Source: an uncultured Trueperaceae bacterium (GTDB lineage Bacteria > Deinococcota > Deinococci > Deinococcales > Trueperaceae). Taken from it: 39,721 nt of DNA. The notes under the pieces were generated by a model that did no database searches, was not told the origin of the DNA, and was given only the letters and a program-made list of their open reading frames with translations. Numbering within the stretch: the first letter of the stretch is position 1; each line of letters starts with the position of its first letter. The translations under genes were made by a program, and so were the position numbers. Below, in pieces: positions 26,657 through 34,738 of this stretch. The stretch covers positions 1-39,721 of the forward strand of contig CAJXOA010000021.1 of assembly GCA_913057685.1 (NCBI GenBank). Direction: 5' to 3'.

Positions 26657-29410
26657 ATGGCTGAGCGTTGGGTCTACCTGTTCCGCGACGTCGGCGACGC
26701 CGAAGCGAAGGCCGGAAGTTGGGAGGCGACGCGCGCCCTGTTGGGCGGCAAGGGCGCCAACCTGGGCGACATGACGCGCCTCGGCGTGCCCGTCCCCCCC
26801 GGCTTCACCGTCACCACCGAGGCGTGCAACGCCTACCTGGAGGCGGGCGAGACCTTCCCGGACGGCCTTTGGGACCAGGAGCTCGAGGCGCTCGCGCAGG
26901 TCGAGGAGGCCACCGGGAAACGCTTCGGGGACCCCACCCAACCGCTGTTGATCTCCTGCCGGAGCGGCGCGAAGTTCAGCATGCCCGGCATGATGGACAC
27001 CATCCTCAACATCGGCCTGAACGACGAGGTCGCCGCCGGCCTCGAGGCGCTCACCGCCGACGAACGGTTCGTCTGGGACGCCTACCGGCGGCTGGTGCAG
27101 ATGTTCGGCGGGGTGGTCCTCGGGGTGCCCGACGAGGTGTTCGAGGCGGTCATCACCGCGAAGCGCAAGGCGGTCGGCGCGCGCGTCGACGCCGACCTTC
27201 GCGCCGACGATTGGCGCGAGGTCACCGCGAAGTTCAAGGAGATCGTCAAGACCTACACCGGCCGGCCCTTCCCCGACGACCCGCAGGAGCAGTTGCGCCT
27301 CGCGACCGAGGCGGTGTTCGCCTCCTGGAACGGCAAACGGGCGCGCGACTACCGCGACGCCGCCGGCATCGCGCACGACCTCGGCACCGCCGTCAACATC
27401 CAGACGATGGTGTTCGGCAACATGGGGCCGGACTGCGCGACCGGCGTCGCGATGAGCCGCGACGCGACGACCGGCGAACCGACCCTCGAGGGCGACTTCC
27501 TCGTCAACGCCCAGGGCGAGGACGTCGTCGCCGGCATCCGCGCGACGCAGAGCATCGACGACATGGAGCGCGACATGCCGGAGCTGTACGCGGCGTTCCG
27601 CGACATCGCCGCGTCGCTCGAGCGGCACTACCGCAACATGCAGGACATGGAGTTCACCATCGAGCACGGGACCCTGTGGATCCTGCAGACGCGCGACGGC
27701 AAACGCACCGCGCAGGCGGAGGTCCGCATCGCCGTCGACATGGCGGAGGAGGGCCTCATCACGCGCGGGGAGGCGGTCCGGCGCGTGTCGCCCGAACAGG
27801 TCGACGTGTTCCTGCACCCGCAGTTCACGAAGGACGGCATGGAGCACGCCGTGAAGCTCGCGACCGGCCTGAACGTCAGTCCCGGCGCGGCGGTCGGGGA
27901 CGTCGCCTTCGACGCCGACACCGCCGAACGCTGGGCGAACGAGGGCCGCGCGGTCGTCATGGTCCGCCCCGAAACGAAACCCGACGACGTGCACGGGATG
28001 CTCGCCGCGAACGGGATCCTCACCAGCCGCGGCGGCCGCACCAGCCACGCCGCGCTCGTCGCCCGGCAGTTCGGCAAGCCCGCCGTCGTCGGCGTCGCGG
28101 ACCTGGAGATCGACCTCGAGGCGCGCACGATGCGCGTCGGCGAGCACGAGCTCGCCGAGGGCGACCCCATCAGCCTCGACGGCACGCTCGGCGAGGTGTT
28201 CGAAGGCGCACTCGAGACGGTCGTGCCCGACCTCGACAACCCCCACCTGGCGACGCTGCTCGGCTGGGCGGACGAGGTCCGCACGCTCGGGGTGCGCGCG
28301 AACGCCGACTACCCGGCGGACGCCGCGAAGGCCCGCACGTACGGCGCGGAGGGCTTGGGGCTGGTCCGCACCGAACACATGTTCTTCGAAGCCGACCGGC
28401 TCGGGGTCGTGCAACGCATGATCCTCGCGCGCAGCGCCAGCGAACGCGCCGAAGCGCTCGACGCGCTGCTGCCCTACCAACGCGAGGACTTCGCCGGCGT
28501 CTTCCGCGCGATGGACGGCCTCCCGGTCGTCATCCGCCTGTTGGACCCGCCGCTGCACGAGTTCCTGCCCGACCGCACCGACCTGACCCGCGAGCTCGCC
28601 GACCTGAAGGTGCAGCTGCAGCACCAGACCGACCTCGCCGGCGTCGACGCGCTGCTCGAGGCGCTGCGCGCCAAACAGGACCAGCTGGTGCGCGTCGAGG
28701 AGCTGCACGAAGCGAACCCGATGCTGGGCACGCGCGGCGTGCGCCTCGGGATCCTCATGCCGGAGCTGGTGCGCATGCAGGTCCGCGCGATCTTCGAGGC
28801 CGCCATCGACGTCGCGGCGGAGGGCGGCAGCGTCGATCCGGAGATCATGATCCCGCTCACCAGCCACGCCCACGAACTCACGCGGCAGATGGCCACCCTC
28901 GAGGCGGAGGCCAAGGAGGTCATGAAGGAGCGGGAGCGCGAGGTGGCCTACCGCTTCGGCACCATGATCGAGGTGCCCCGCGCCGCCCTGACCGCCGCGG
29001 AGCTCGCCGAGGTCGCGGAGTTCTTCAGTTTCGGCACGAACGACCTCACCCAAACGACGTTCGGCATCAGCCGCGACGACGCCGAAAAGGGCTTCCTGCT
29101 GTCCTACCTCGAGCAGGGGATCCTCGAGGACAACCCGTTCACCACGATCGACGAGGCCGGGGTCGGCGCGCTCGTGCGGCACGCGACCGACGCCGGACGC
29201 CACGTCCGTCCCGACCTCGAGGTCGGCATCTGCGGCGAGCACGGCGGCGACCCCGCCACCGTCGCCTTCTGCCACCGGACGCGCCTCGACTACGTCAGTT
29301 GCAGCCCGTTCCGCGTCCCGATCGCCCGCCTCGCCGCGGCGCACGCCGCCCTCGACGAGGCGGCGTCGGCCCGCGCCGACGCGACGTCCGACGCACCGAC
29401 CGTCGCCTGA
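26657..29410 (+). CDS. ppdK: Pyruvate, phosphate dikinase
   Basis: A 917-residue enzyme that interconverts pyruvate, ATP and phosphate with phosphoenolpyruvate, AMP and pyrophosphate, in the cytosol. Domains in order: the N-terminal nucleotide-binding domain with LLGGKGANLGDMTRLG; the swivelling phospho-His domain with His464 in GGRTSHAALVARQFGKP; and the C-terminal TIM barrel with EANPMLGTRGVRLGI, FFSFGTNDLTQTTFG and catalytic Cys859 in GICGEHGGDP. Length is some 40 residues above the usual 875, partly from a short insertion after VYLFRD. Where most family members have GGMTSHAA and LTQMTFG, this one has GGRTSHAA and LTQTTFG; such changes are plausible in PPDK. It probably supplies PEP for gluconeogenesis. 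Followed by a strong hairpin shared with a convergent gene. Confidence 0.95.
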   Translation: MAERWVYLFRDVGDAEAKAGSWEATRALLGGKGANLGDMTRLGVPVPPGFTVTTEACNAYLEAGETFPDGLWDQELEALAQVEEATGKRFGDPTQPLLISCRSGAKFSMPGMMDTILNIGLNDEVAAGLEALTADERFVWDAYRRLVQMFGGVVLGVPDEVFEAVITAKRKAVGARVDADLRADDWREVTAKFKEIVKTYTGRPFPDDPQEQLRLATEAVFASWNGKRARDYRDAAGIAHDLGTAVNIQTMVFGNMGPDCATGVAMSRDATTGEPTLEGDFLVNAQGEDVVAGIRATQSIDDMERDMPELYAAFRDIAASLERHYRNMQDMEFTIEHGTLWILQTRDGKRTAQAEVRIAVDMAEEGLITRGEAVRRVSPEQVDVFLHPQFTKDGMEHAVKLATGLNVSPGAAVGDVAFDADTAERWANEGRAVVMVRPETKPDDVHGMLAANGILTSRGGRTSHAALVARQFGKPAVVGVADLEIDLEARTMRVGEHELAEGDPISLDGTLGEVFEGALETVVPDLDNPHLATLLGWADEVRTLGVRANADYPADAAKARTYGAEGLGLVRTEHMFFEADRLGVVQRMILARSASERAEALDALLPYQREDFAGVFRAMDGLPVVIRLLDPPLHEFLPDRTDLTRELADLKVQLQHQTDLAGVDALLEALRAKQDQLVRVEELHEANPMLGTRGVRLGILMPELVRMQVRAIFEAAIDVAAEGGSVDPEIMIPLTSHAHELTRQMATLEAEAKEVMKEREREVAYRFGTMIEVPRAALTAAELAEVAEFFSFGTNDLTQTTFGISRDDAEKGFLLSYLEQGILEDNPFTTIDEAGVGALVRHATDAGRHVRPDLEVGICGEHGGDPATVAFCHRTRLDYVSCSPFRVPIARLAAAHAALDEAASARADATSDAPTVA

Positions 29411-29429
29411 GGCGCACCCCGACCGGCCG

Positions 29430-29467
29430 CCCCCCGCCCCCACCGCGCTGCGGTCGGGGGCGGGGGG
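29430..29467. terminator. Bidirectional hairpin terminator
   Basis: A long stem between the convergent ppdK and ComZ-like genes: CCCCCCGCCCCC pairs with GGGGGCGGGGGG outside and ACCGC with GCGGT inside, with one bulged base and a 3-nt loop. There is no T-tract on either side. Confidence 0.7.
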
Positions 29468-29476
29468 TGTCCGCGT

Positions 29477-31405
29477 TCACTCCAGCTGTTCGCGTTGGGC
29501 GTAGGAGAACACCAGGATGCTGCGCACGCCGTCCTCGGTCGTCGTCGGGAAGTACGGCGGGGCGAGGCCCGCCTCCAGCCGCGGGTCGTAGACGAACGTC
29601 CGCGAGAAGCCGCTGCGCATGGCGCCCGAGCCCGCCCAGTACGTCCCGAAGGCGCCGTAGTACTCGCCGATGATGCCGCCCAGGAGCGTCACCGTGCCGC
29701 GCGGCGGGCCGTCGCGGAAGCGCTCGACCCGCACCGACCCCTCCGCACTCATCAAGGTGCCGTGCACCTCGAGGTTCTCCGGGGCGTTCCACGTCGGGTC
29801 CGCATTCTCGTTGCCGATGCGCACGTCCCCCCGTTGGCTGTAGATCCCCAGCAGGTTCGTCGCGTCCAGGTTCTCGCACGTCGACGGCGTGACGCTGCCG
29901 TCGGGATTGCGCGACGCCGCTTCGCTGCACGGCGGGTCCTCGTAGCGGAGGTCGCCGGTGATGCGCACGTCGTCGCGGGCCGCCAACGTCAGCGTGGAGA
30001 ACGCCGCGACGGCGGGCGGCGCGTCGGACGCGTCGTCGCTCTTGGGTGGCGTCCGCCCCGGCCCGGTCGCGCGCTCGACGTCGCCGTCGGCGTACAGCAC
30101 GCCGTTGAACGCCCCCTCCGACGACCAGTAGCAGCCGTTGGGGGTGCACACCTCGCGCTGCAGTTCGTCGTCGTCGGTCGCGCGCCAGCGCACCTCGCCC
30201 TGCAGCGTGCTGCAGCCGTTCTCGGTGCAGACCCGCGTCGGGCTCGCCAGCTCCACCTCGACGTACTGGTGCGTCGCGCCGGCGTCGACCGGCGTGCCGT
30301 CCGCGCTGCCGGCGTAGAGCGTCATCCCTTCGACGTCCCCCATGATCGCGAGGCCCGACGCCTCCGCCTCCGCCTGCTGCTGCTGCGCGTTCTCGGGCAG
30401 CGGCACGAACGACGCCTCCCAATCCACCCCCTCGGTCAGCTCCGGCCGCTGTAGGCCGTACCAGTACGAGTAGAAGGCGGGCGCGGTCGGGTCCGCCATC
30501 GTCGCGACCGACTGGAAGTACGGGAAGAAGAACGCCCCCGCCTCGCGGTCGGGACCGGGCACGGGCGCGCAGCCGTCCACCCCCGCCTCGAAGCAGCCGG
30601 CGCTCGTGACCTCCCCTCCGAACCACGGTTGGCGGTAGAAGTTGAAGTGCTCGTTGCTGTGGACCGGCCCGTCGAACAGCGTGTCGGACGTGAACCAGAT
30701 CTGCGCTCCGCCGCGCGTCTGTTGGTTGCCGGAGAACAACGCGTAGCGCGCGAACGACGCCCGCCCGACGAGGAACTGGTACTCGCCGTAACTGACGATC
30801 GAGCGGCGGAAACCGTCGACCTCCCCCACCGCGACGACCACGTACGGCAGGGCGTAGCGTTGCTCGGCGACGGCGCCCGACCCCTCGCGCGCCTCGCCGC
30901 TCACGAACCGGCCCTCCCCCAACGTCACGCCGGGCGGCAGCCCTTCGCCGCAGGCGACGTCGGTCAGGTGGATGCGCAGCGACACCGACGCGTCCTCGCC
31001 GACGTCCGGCAGCGCCGCGTCGCACACGAGCGCATCGACGTCGGCCTGCAGGCGGCTCGCCACCGACCCGGAGCCGCCCGTCAACGCCACCGCGACCGCG
31101 TCGGGGTCGGGCCGGTCGGCGCCGACCGCGCCGGACCCGAACGACCAGCGCGCACCCGACGACGAGTCGCCCTCGACGATGGCGTGCAGCGCCCCGCGGA
31201 CGGGGCCCTGCAGGAGCGCGCCCGCGAGGTTCGCCGTGCCGCGCGCCAACGCCAAACTGCGGACGATGCCGACGTCGTCGACGCTGGTCTCGACCTCCGT
31301 CAACGCCCGCGTCACCATCATCGTCCCCACCGCCGTCACGAGGCCCATCACCAGCAGCGCCGTCAACGCCGCGATGCCCTGCGTCCGGCGCGCCCTCACG
31401 CGCAT
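29477..31405 (-). CDS. ComZ/DUF4900-like large minor pilin
   Basis: A 642-residue protein beginning with a type IV pilin-like N-terminus: basic MRVRARRTQ, then Gly10/Ile11 at the probable prepilin-peptidase site and a hydrophobic helix to about residue 32. Position +5 is Thr15 instead of Glu, as in tip pilins of the GspK kind. The remainder is large and beta-rich; residues 480-600 contain short repeated strands (DVRITGD, GDVRIGN, NLEVHGTLMS, GSVRVE, GTVTLLGGIIG), suggesting a beta-solenoid. Position after GspH-, PilV- and PilW-like genes, and size, match Thermus ComZ, a DNA-binding minor pilin needed for transformation; this identity is inferred. ATG 31405 has GGAGG 10 nt upstream and overlaps the previous gene by 10 nt; GTG 31399 is an alternative. 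Last gene of the operon. Confidence 0.75.
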   Translation of the reverse strand: MRVRARRTQGIAALTALLVMGLVTAVGTMMVTRALTEVETSVDDVGIVRSLALARGTANLAGALLQGPVRGALHAIVEGDSSSGARWSFGSGAVGADRPDPDAVAVALTGGSGSVASRLQADVDALVCDAALPDVGEDASVSLRIHLTDVACGEGLPPGVTLGEGRFVSGEAREGSGAVAEQRYALPYVVVAVGEVDGFRRSIVSYGEYQFLVGRASFARYALFSGNQQTRGGAQIWFTSDTLFDGPVHSNEHFNFYRQPWFGGEVTSAGCFEAGVDGCAPVPGPDREAGAFFFPYFQSVATMADPTAPAFYSYWYGLQRPELTEGVDWEASFVPLPENAQQQQAEAEASGLAIMGDVEGMTLYAGSADGTPVDAGATHQYVEVELASPTRVCTENGCSTLQGEVRWRATDDDELQREVCTPNGCYWSSEGAFNGVLYADGDVERATGPGRTPPKSDDASDAPPAVAAFSTLTLAARDDVRITGDLRYEDPPCSEAASRNPDGSVTPSTCENLDATNLLGIYSQRGDVRIGNENADPTWNAPENLEVHGTLMSAEGSVRVERFRDGPPRGTVTLLGGIIGEYYGAFGTYWAGSGAMRSGFSRTFVYDPRLEAGLAPPYFPTTTEDGVRSILVFSYAQREQLE

Positions 31406-32316
31406 GGCACCACCGCCTCCGCGGTCTGGGGGCCTGGCTCGGGGAGCGGCGCGAGGGTCGTCAGCGTCCGTTGAATCGTCCCGAACGGTCCCTCCGCCTG
31501 CCCGACGAGGGTGACCCGGACGGCGTCGAGGTGGCGCTCCTCCCCCCCGACCCGCACGGTGCGGAGCGGCGCGCCGTCGGCGTTCTCGTACGGCGCGTCG
31601 CGCGTCTCGACGTCGCCGTCGGGGGCGACGTACAGGTAGCGCAGCGTCAGGGTGTCGACCGCGAAGGCGAGCGGTTCGCGGACGCCGTTGGCGGCGTAGC
31701 GCGACAGCTCCCCGGAGGTCGGGTCGACGCCGTAGCCGACCGCGGCGCTGCGCTGCAGGATCGTCGTCCCGTCGGTGTAGTCGATCGTGTTCGCGCAGGC
31801 GGGATGCACCAGGTTCCACGTCCGCGACGTCGCGCCGCCGCGGCGCGAGACGTTCGTGATGGGCAGGACCACCGCGATCCCCTGTCCGTTCTTCATGACG
31901 ACCTCGCGGCCGGCGACGTCGAGCGCGGCGGCGCTCGCGGCCGACGCGCCGATCTGGACGTTCGCGGCGTTCACGAAGCTGGCGTTGCGGCCCGAATCGT
32001 GCGGGTACACCGGCCACGCCGGTCCGTCGGGCAACAGCAACGCCACCGAGGTCGGGCCGGTCTCGACCGGCGTGTCCGCCAACGCCCCGAACGCCATCGA
32101 GCGCAGGTCCTGCGCGACGACCTCCGCGGACCGCCGGAGGCTGCCCTGCAGCTCCGTCGCGACCTCGTTGTGCCGGAACATCTTCAGGGCCTGCACGAGG
32201 ACGCCGCCGGCGACGGCGACGAGCACCGCGAACACCGCGAGCGCCACCAGCAGCTCGACGAGGCCGAACCCCCGCCGGTCGCTCCGACCGGCCGCCCCCC
32301 GGGTCGCGCGGCGCAT
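31396..32316 (-). CDS. PilW-like minor pilin
   Basis: A 306-residue prepilin. The N-terminus carries basic residues, cleavage site Gly16/Phe17 and then GLVELLVALAVFAVLVAVAGG with Glu21 at +5, a full class III type IV pilin signature. The C-terminal domain is beta-rich with PilW-like features (comparison by architecture and position). It should be processed by prepilin peptidase and inserted into or under the pilus. ATG 32316 shares a base with the TGA of the upstream gene (TGATG). The next gene overlaps its end. Confidence 0.8.
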   Translation of the reverse strand: MRRATRGAAGRSDRRGFGLVELLVALAVFAVLVAVAGGVLVQALKMFRHNEVATELQGSLRRSAEVVAQDLRSMAFGALADTPVETGPTSVALLLPDGPAWPVYPHDSGRNASFVNAANVQIGASAASAAALDVAGREVVMKNGQGIAVVLPITNVSRRGGATSRTWNLVHPACANTIDYTDGTTILQRSAAVGYGVDPTSGELSRYAANGVREPLAFAVDTLTLRYLYVAPDGDVETRDAPYENADGAPLRTVRVGGEERHLDAVRVTLVGQAEGPFGTIQRTLTTLAPLPEPGPQTAEAVVPCA

Positions 32317-32789
32317 CAGTTGATCCCCGGCAGCAACGACGAGCCGTCGCCCGTCGGGGTCGGGGCGGGCCCGAACGTCACGGCGTCGACGCACGATTCG
32401 GCGTCGTCGTCGCCGCCGAAGCACACCGCCACCCGGTAGCGCACCGCGGCGGCGCCCGCGACGTCCACCGCGCCGTCGTGCGCGACCTCCGCGCGGTAGC
32501 GGTCCGGATCGCCGACGCCCTCCTGCGTCCCGAGCTCCGGGAAGGCGCCGACCAGCTCGCCGTACCCCCACGCGGCGGTGGCGTCCTCGGCGGCCAGGAC
32601 CCGCGCGTCGCCCCCGACCACCTCGCGCGTGAGGAAGGCGAGGACCTGCCCGGCGTGCGTCCGCACGTCGCTCGCACCGACCGCGCGGAGGGTCCCGACC
32701 GCCACGCCGGTCAGCGCGGCGGTGGCGAGCGCCGTCACCGCGACGGCGATCATCACCTCGAGGACCGTCAGGCCGGCGCGGCGCCTCAC
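32316..32789 (-). CDS. PilV-like minor pilin
   Basis: A 157-residue prepilin with a very short leader: MRRRAG, cleavage after Gly6, then LTVLEVMIAVAVTALATAAL with Glu11 at +5. The globular part is small and contains two cysteines near the C-terminus (AVCFGG, ESCVDA) that could form a disulfide. GTG 32789 overlaps the preceding stop by 4 nt and its TGA overlaps the next ATG by 1 nt. The PilV assignment rests on size, leader type and gene order. Confidence 0.75.
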   Translation of the reverse strand: MRRRAGLTVLEVMIAVAVTALATAALTGVAVGTLRAVGASDVRTHAGQVLAFLTREVVGGDARVLAAEDATAAWGYGELVGAFPELGTQEGVGDPDRYRAEVAHDGAVDVAGAAAVRYRVAVCFGGDDDAESCVDAVTFGPAPTPTGDGSSLLPGIN

Positions 32790-33235
32790 GGCGTCCGCTC
32801 GCTCTCGCCGATCAGCGACACGCGCACCGTCACCGTCTCCCCCTCGACGTCGAACGTCAGCGGGTCGGGGAGGGGATCGAGGGAGGCCAGCCGGCCGGGT
32901 GGGGTCGCCTCGAGCAGCGGGCCCGGCGTCAGGGTGGTCGGGGTGTCGGCGGGGAACGGCCAGTCGCGCTGCACGACGCCCGCGTCGTCGCGCATCTCCA
33001 GGCGGTCGCCGGCCCACGCGAGGGTCAACGGCTCGCCCTGCGCCGCCGCGGCGGTCGCGGTGGCGCGGACCGCGACGCGGAACGTCGCGACCGGGCCTTC
33101 GGCGCCCTGGCGCGCGACGGCGTCGCGCAACGGCCCCGCCCCGAGCGCCAGCGCGACGCTCAGCACCGCGACCGCGAGGATCAACTCGACGACCGTCACG
33201 CCCGCCCGCCTTCGCTTCCGCCCACACGCGCTCAC
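32786..33235 (-). CDS. GspH/FimT-like pseudopilin
   Basis: A 149-residue prepilin, first of the four-gene cluster. Leader MSACGRKRRRAG with cleavage after Gly12, followed by VTVVELILAVAVLSVALALG and Glu17 at +5. The size and the ATATAAAAQGEPLTLAW segment fit GspH/FimT, pilins that start assembly or bind DNA. GTG 33235 is the start: TACCGT lies 7 nt upstream with no Shine-Dalgarno site, so this operon probably begins as a leaderless mRNA. Its TGA overlaps the next GTG by 4 nt. Confidence 0.77.
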   Translation of the reverse strand: MSACGRKRRRAGVTVVELILAVAVLSVALALGAGPLRDAVARQGAEGPVATFRVAVRATATAAAAQGEPLTLAWAGDRLEMRDDAGVVQRDWPFPADTPTTLTPGPLLEATPPGRLASLDPLPDPLTFDVEGETVTVRVSLIGESERTP

Positions 33236-33242
33236 GTCGTGA

Positions 33243-33248
33243 ACGGTA
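33243..33248 (-). promoter_or_regulatory. TANNNT -10-like box of the pilin operon
   Basis: TACCGT on the minus strand lies 7 nt before GTG 33235. It is in the 130-bp divergent region shared with the MgtC-like gene. Confidence 0.45.
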
Positions 33249-33321
33249 CCGCGCCGTGACGTGGGCCGTGCGCCGCGGCGGACGGTGGGCAGCCCGCACC
33301 GACGGCCGTCCACCGCGGACG

Positions 33322-33327
33322 TAGCGT
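33322..33327 (+). promoter_or_regulatory. Possible -10 box of the MgtC/DUF4010-like gene
   Basis: TAGCGT would start transcription near 33334, giving a leader of about 32 nt that carries a hairpin and a strong ribosome-binding site. Confidence 0.35.
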
Positions 33328-33331
33328 GGGG

Positions 33332-33361
33332 CGTGGGCGGGCGTCGCCCACGGGAGGGAGG
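33332..33361 (+). promoter_or_regulatory. Leader hairpin and ribosome-binding site of the MgtC/DUF4010-like gene
   Basis: CGTGGGCG (33332-33339) and CGCCCACG (33345-33352) form an 8-bp stem; GGAGGGAGG follows immediately at 33353-33361. The stem would sit right at the predicted 5' end of the transcript. Confidence 0.5.
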
Positions 33362-33365
33362 CGCG

Positions 33366-34625
33366 GTGGCCCCCGCCGACGCCATCTGGTCGCTGCTCGC
33401 CGCGACGCTGCTCGGCGCGATGATCGGCCTCGAGCGCGAACGCAAACGCGAGCGCGCCGAGGTCCTCTTCGCCGGCGTGCGCACCATCACCCTCATCGCC
33501 CTGTTCGGGGCGGTCGCCGGCCTCCTGCAGGCGCCGCTCGGGGCCGCACCGCTCCTCGCCGCGTTCGCCGCCGTCACCCTCCTCGTCGCGCTCGGCTACT
33601 GGCGCGAATCGTCCGGGAGTCGGGTGGGGGGCACGACCGAGGTCGCCGCCCTCCTCGCCTTCGTCCTGGGGATCCTGGCGGGCCTCGGGGAGCACGTTCC
33701 CGCCCTCGCGGGGGCGGTCATCGTGACCGGCACGCTGTCGTTACGCCAGGAACTGCACGGGTTCGCCGGCACCCTGACGCGGCGCGACCTGCTCGCCACC
33801 GTCCGCTTCGCGGTGCTGTCGCTGGTGTTGCTTCCGCTCGTCCCCGACGCGCCCTTCGGCCCGTGGGGGGTGTGGAACCCGCGCACCATCTGGACGTTCG
33901 TCGTGCTGATCAGCGGCGTGTCGTTCCTCGGCTACGTCGCCGTGAAGCTGGTCGGGACCCGCCGCGGCATCGCCGTGTCCGGCGTCCTGGGGGGCCTGAC
34001 GTCGTCGACGGCGGTGACGCTCGCGTTCGCGCGGCGCGCCCGCAGCGACCCGGCCCTCACCGGCACGCTCGCCACCGGCCTGCTCGCCGCCAGCGCGGTG
34101 GCGGGCCCCCGCCTGCTGCTGCTGGTGTGGGTCGTCGAGCCGTCGTTCGCACCGTGGGCGGCGCTGCCGCTCGCGGCGATGGTGGCGGTGTTGGGGGTCG
34201 GCGTGGCGGTCGCCGCCACCCGCGAGGGGGACGGCGCGCCCGACGTGACGCTGCGCAACCCGTTCGAGTTGCGCGCCGCCTTCGCCTTCGCCGCCGCGTA
34301 CGCCGTCGTCGTGCTGGTCGTGCGCGCCGCCCGGGAGGCGCTCGGTGCGGCGGGCCTGCTCGTCGCGGCCGGCCTCGCCGGCCTCACCGACCTCGACGCG
34401 ATCCTGCTCTCCCTCGCCGAACAGCACGCCGGTGGGCTGGGGCCCGGCGTCGCGGCGCTCGCGGTGGGGATCGCCGCGGCGGCGAACTGCGTCGTCAAGG
34501 GCGGCCTCGCCGCCACCCTGGGCGGGGGGCGCTTGGGCCGCGCGACGCTGCCGTGGTTGATCCTCGCCGCGGTCGCCGCGACCGCGGCGGGCGCCGCCGC
34601 GGGGGCGGGGTTCGGCGTCGGCTGA
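33366..34625 (+). CDS. MgtC/DUF4010-type membrane protein
   Basis: A 419-residue membrane protein with about 12 hydrophobic segments. The first 150 residues match the MgtC/SapB family (LLGAMIGLERERKRER, then VLFAGVRTITLIALFGAVAG), and the rest fits the DUF4010 extension, including VSGVLGGLTSSTAVTLAFARRAR. MgtC proteins are linked to growth at low magnesium and to regulation of membrane ATPase in some pathogens; the role of the long DUF4010 form is not known. GTG 33366 has GGAGGGAGG at its expected place. It lies 113 bp upstream of citrate synthase, which has its own promoter. Confidence 0.82.
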   Translation: MAPADAIWSLLAATLLGAMIGLERERKRERAEVLFAGVRTITLIALFGAVAGLLQAPLGAAPLLAAFAAVTLLVALGYWRESSGSRVGGTTEVAALLAFVLGILAGLGEHVPALAGAVIVTGTLSLRQELHGFAGTLTRRDLLATVRFAVLSLVLLPLVPDAPFGPWGVWNPRTIWTFVVLISGVSFLGYVAVKLVGTRRGIAVSGVLGGLTSSTAVTLAFARRARSDPALTGTLATGLLAASAVAGPRLLLLVWVVEPSFAPWAALPLAAMVAVLGVGVAVAATREGDGAPDVTLRNPFELRAAFAFAAAYAVVVLVVRAAREALGAAGLLVAAGLAGLTDLDAILLSLAEQHAGGLGPGVAALAVGIAAAANCVVKGGLAATLGGGRLGRATLPWLILAAVAATAAGAAAGAGFGVG

Positions 34626-34710
34626 CGCGCCCGACCGCCGCGAGGTGGGACACTACGGAGGGGGACGACCGGATGCAACGGGGCGAGGCGGGCGGGCGCG
34701 ACCCGACGTG

Positions 34711-34732
34711 TAGAATCACGGTCCACGAGGAG
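34711..34732 (+). promoter_or_regulatory. Promoter -10 box and ribosome-binding site of citrate synthase
   Basis: TAGAAT at 34711-34716 differs from TATAAT by one base; no -35 box is evident. With a start near 34723, the leader is about 16 nt and contains GAGGAGG (34726-34732) 6 nt before ATG 34739. Confidence 0.6.
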
Positions 34733-34738
34733 GCACCG

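Noticed and set aside
24554-29443. A minus-strand open frame of 1629 codons opposite ppdK and the permease
   Set aside because: It spans nuoA, the permease in the wrong frame and the ppdK antisense strand. ppdK on the plus strand has complete catalytic motifs, so this is a high-G+C artefact.
33332-33361. A magnesium riboswitch in front of the MgtC-like gene
   Set aside because: The available leader is about 32 nt and contains one stem, far too short for an M-box or a Salmonella-type mgtC leader.
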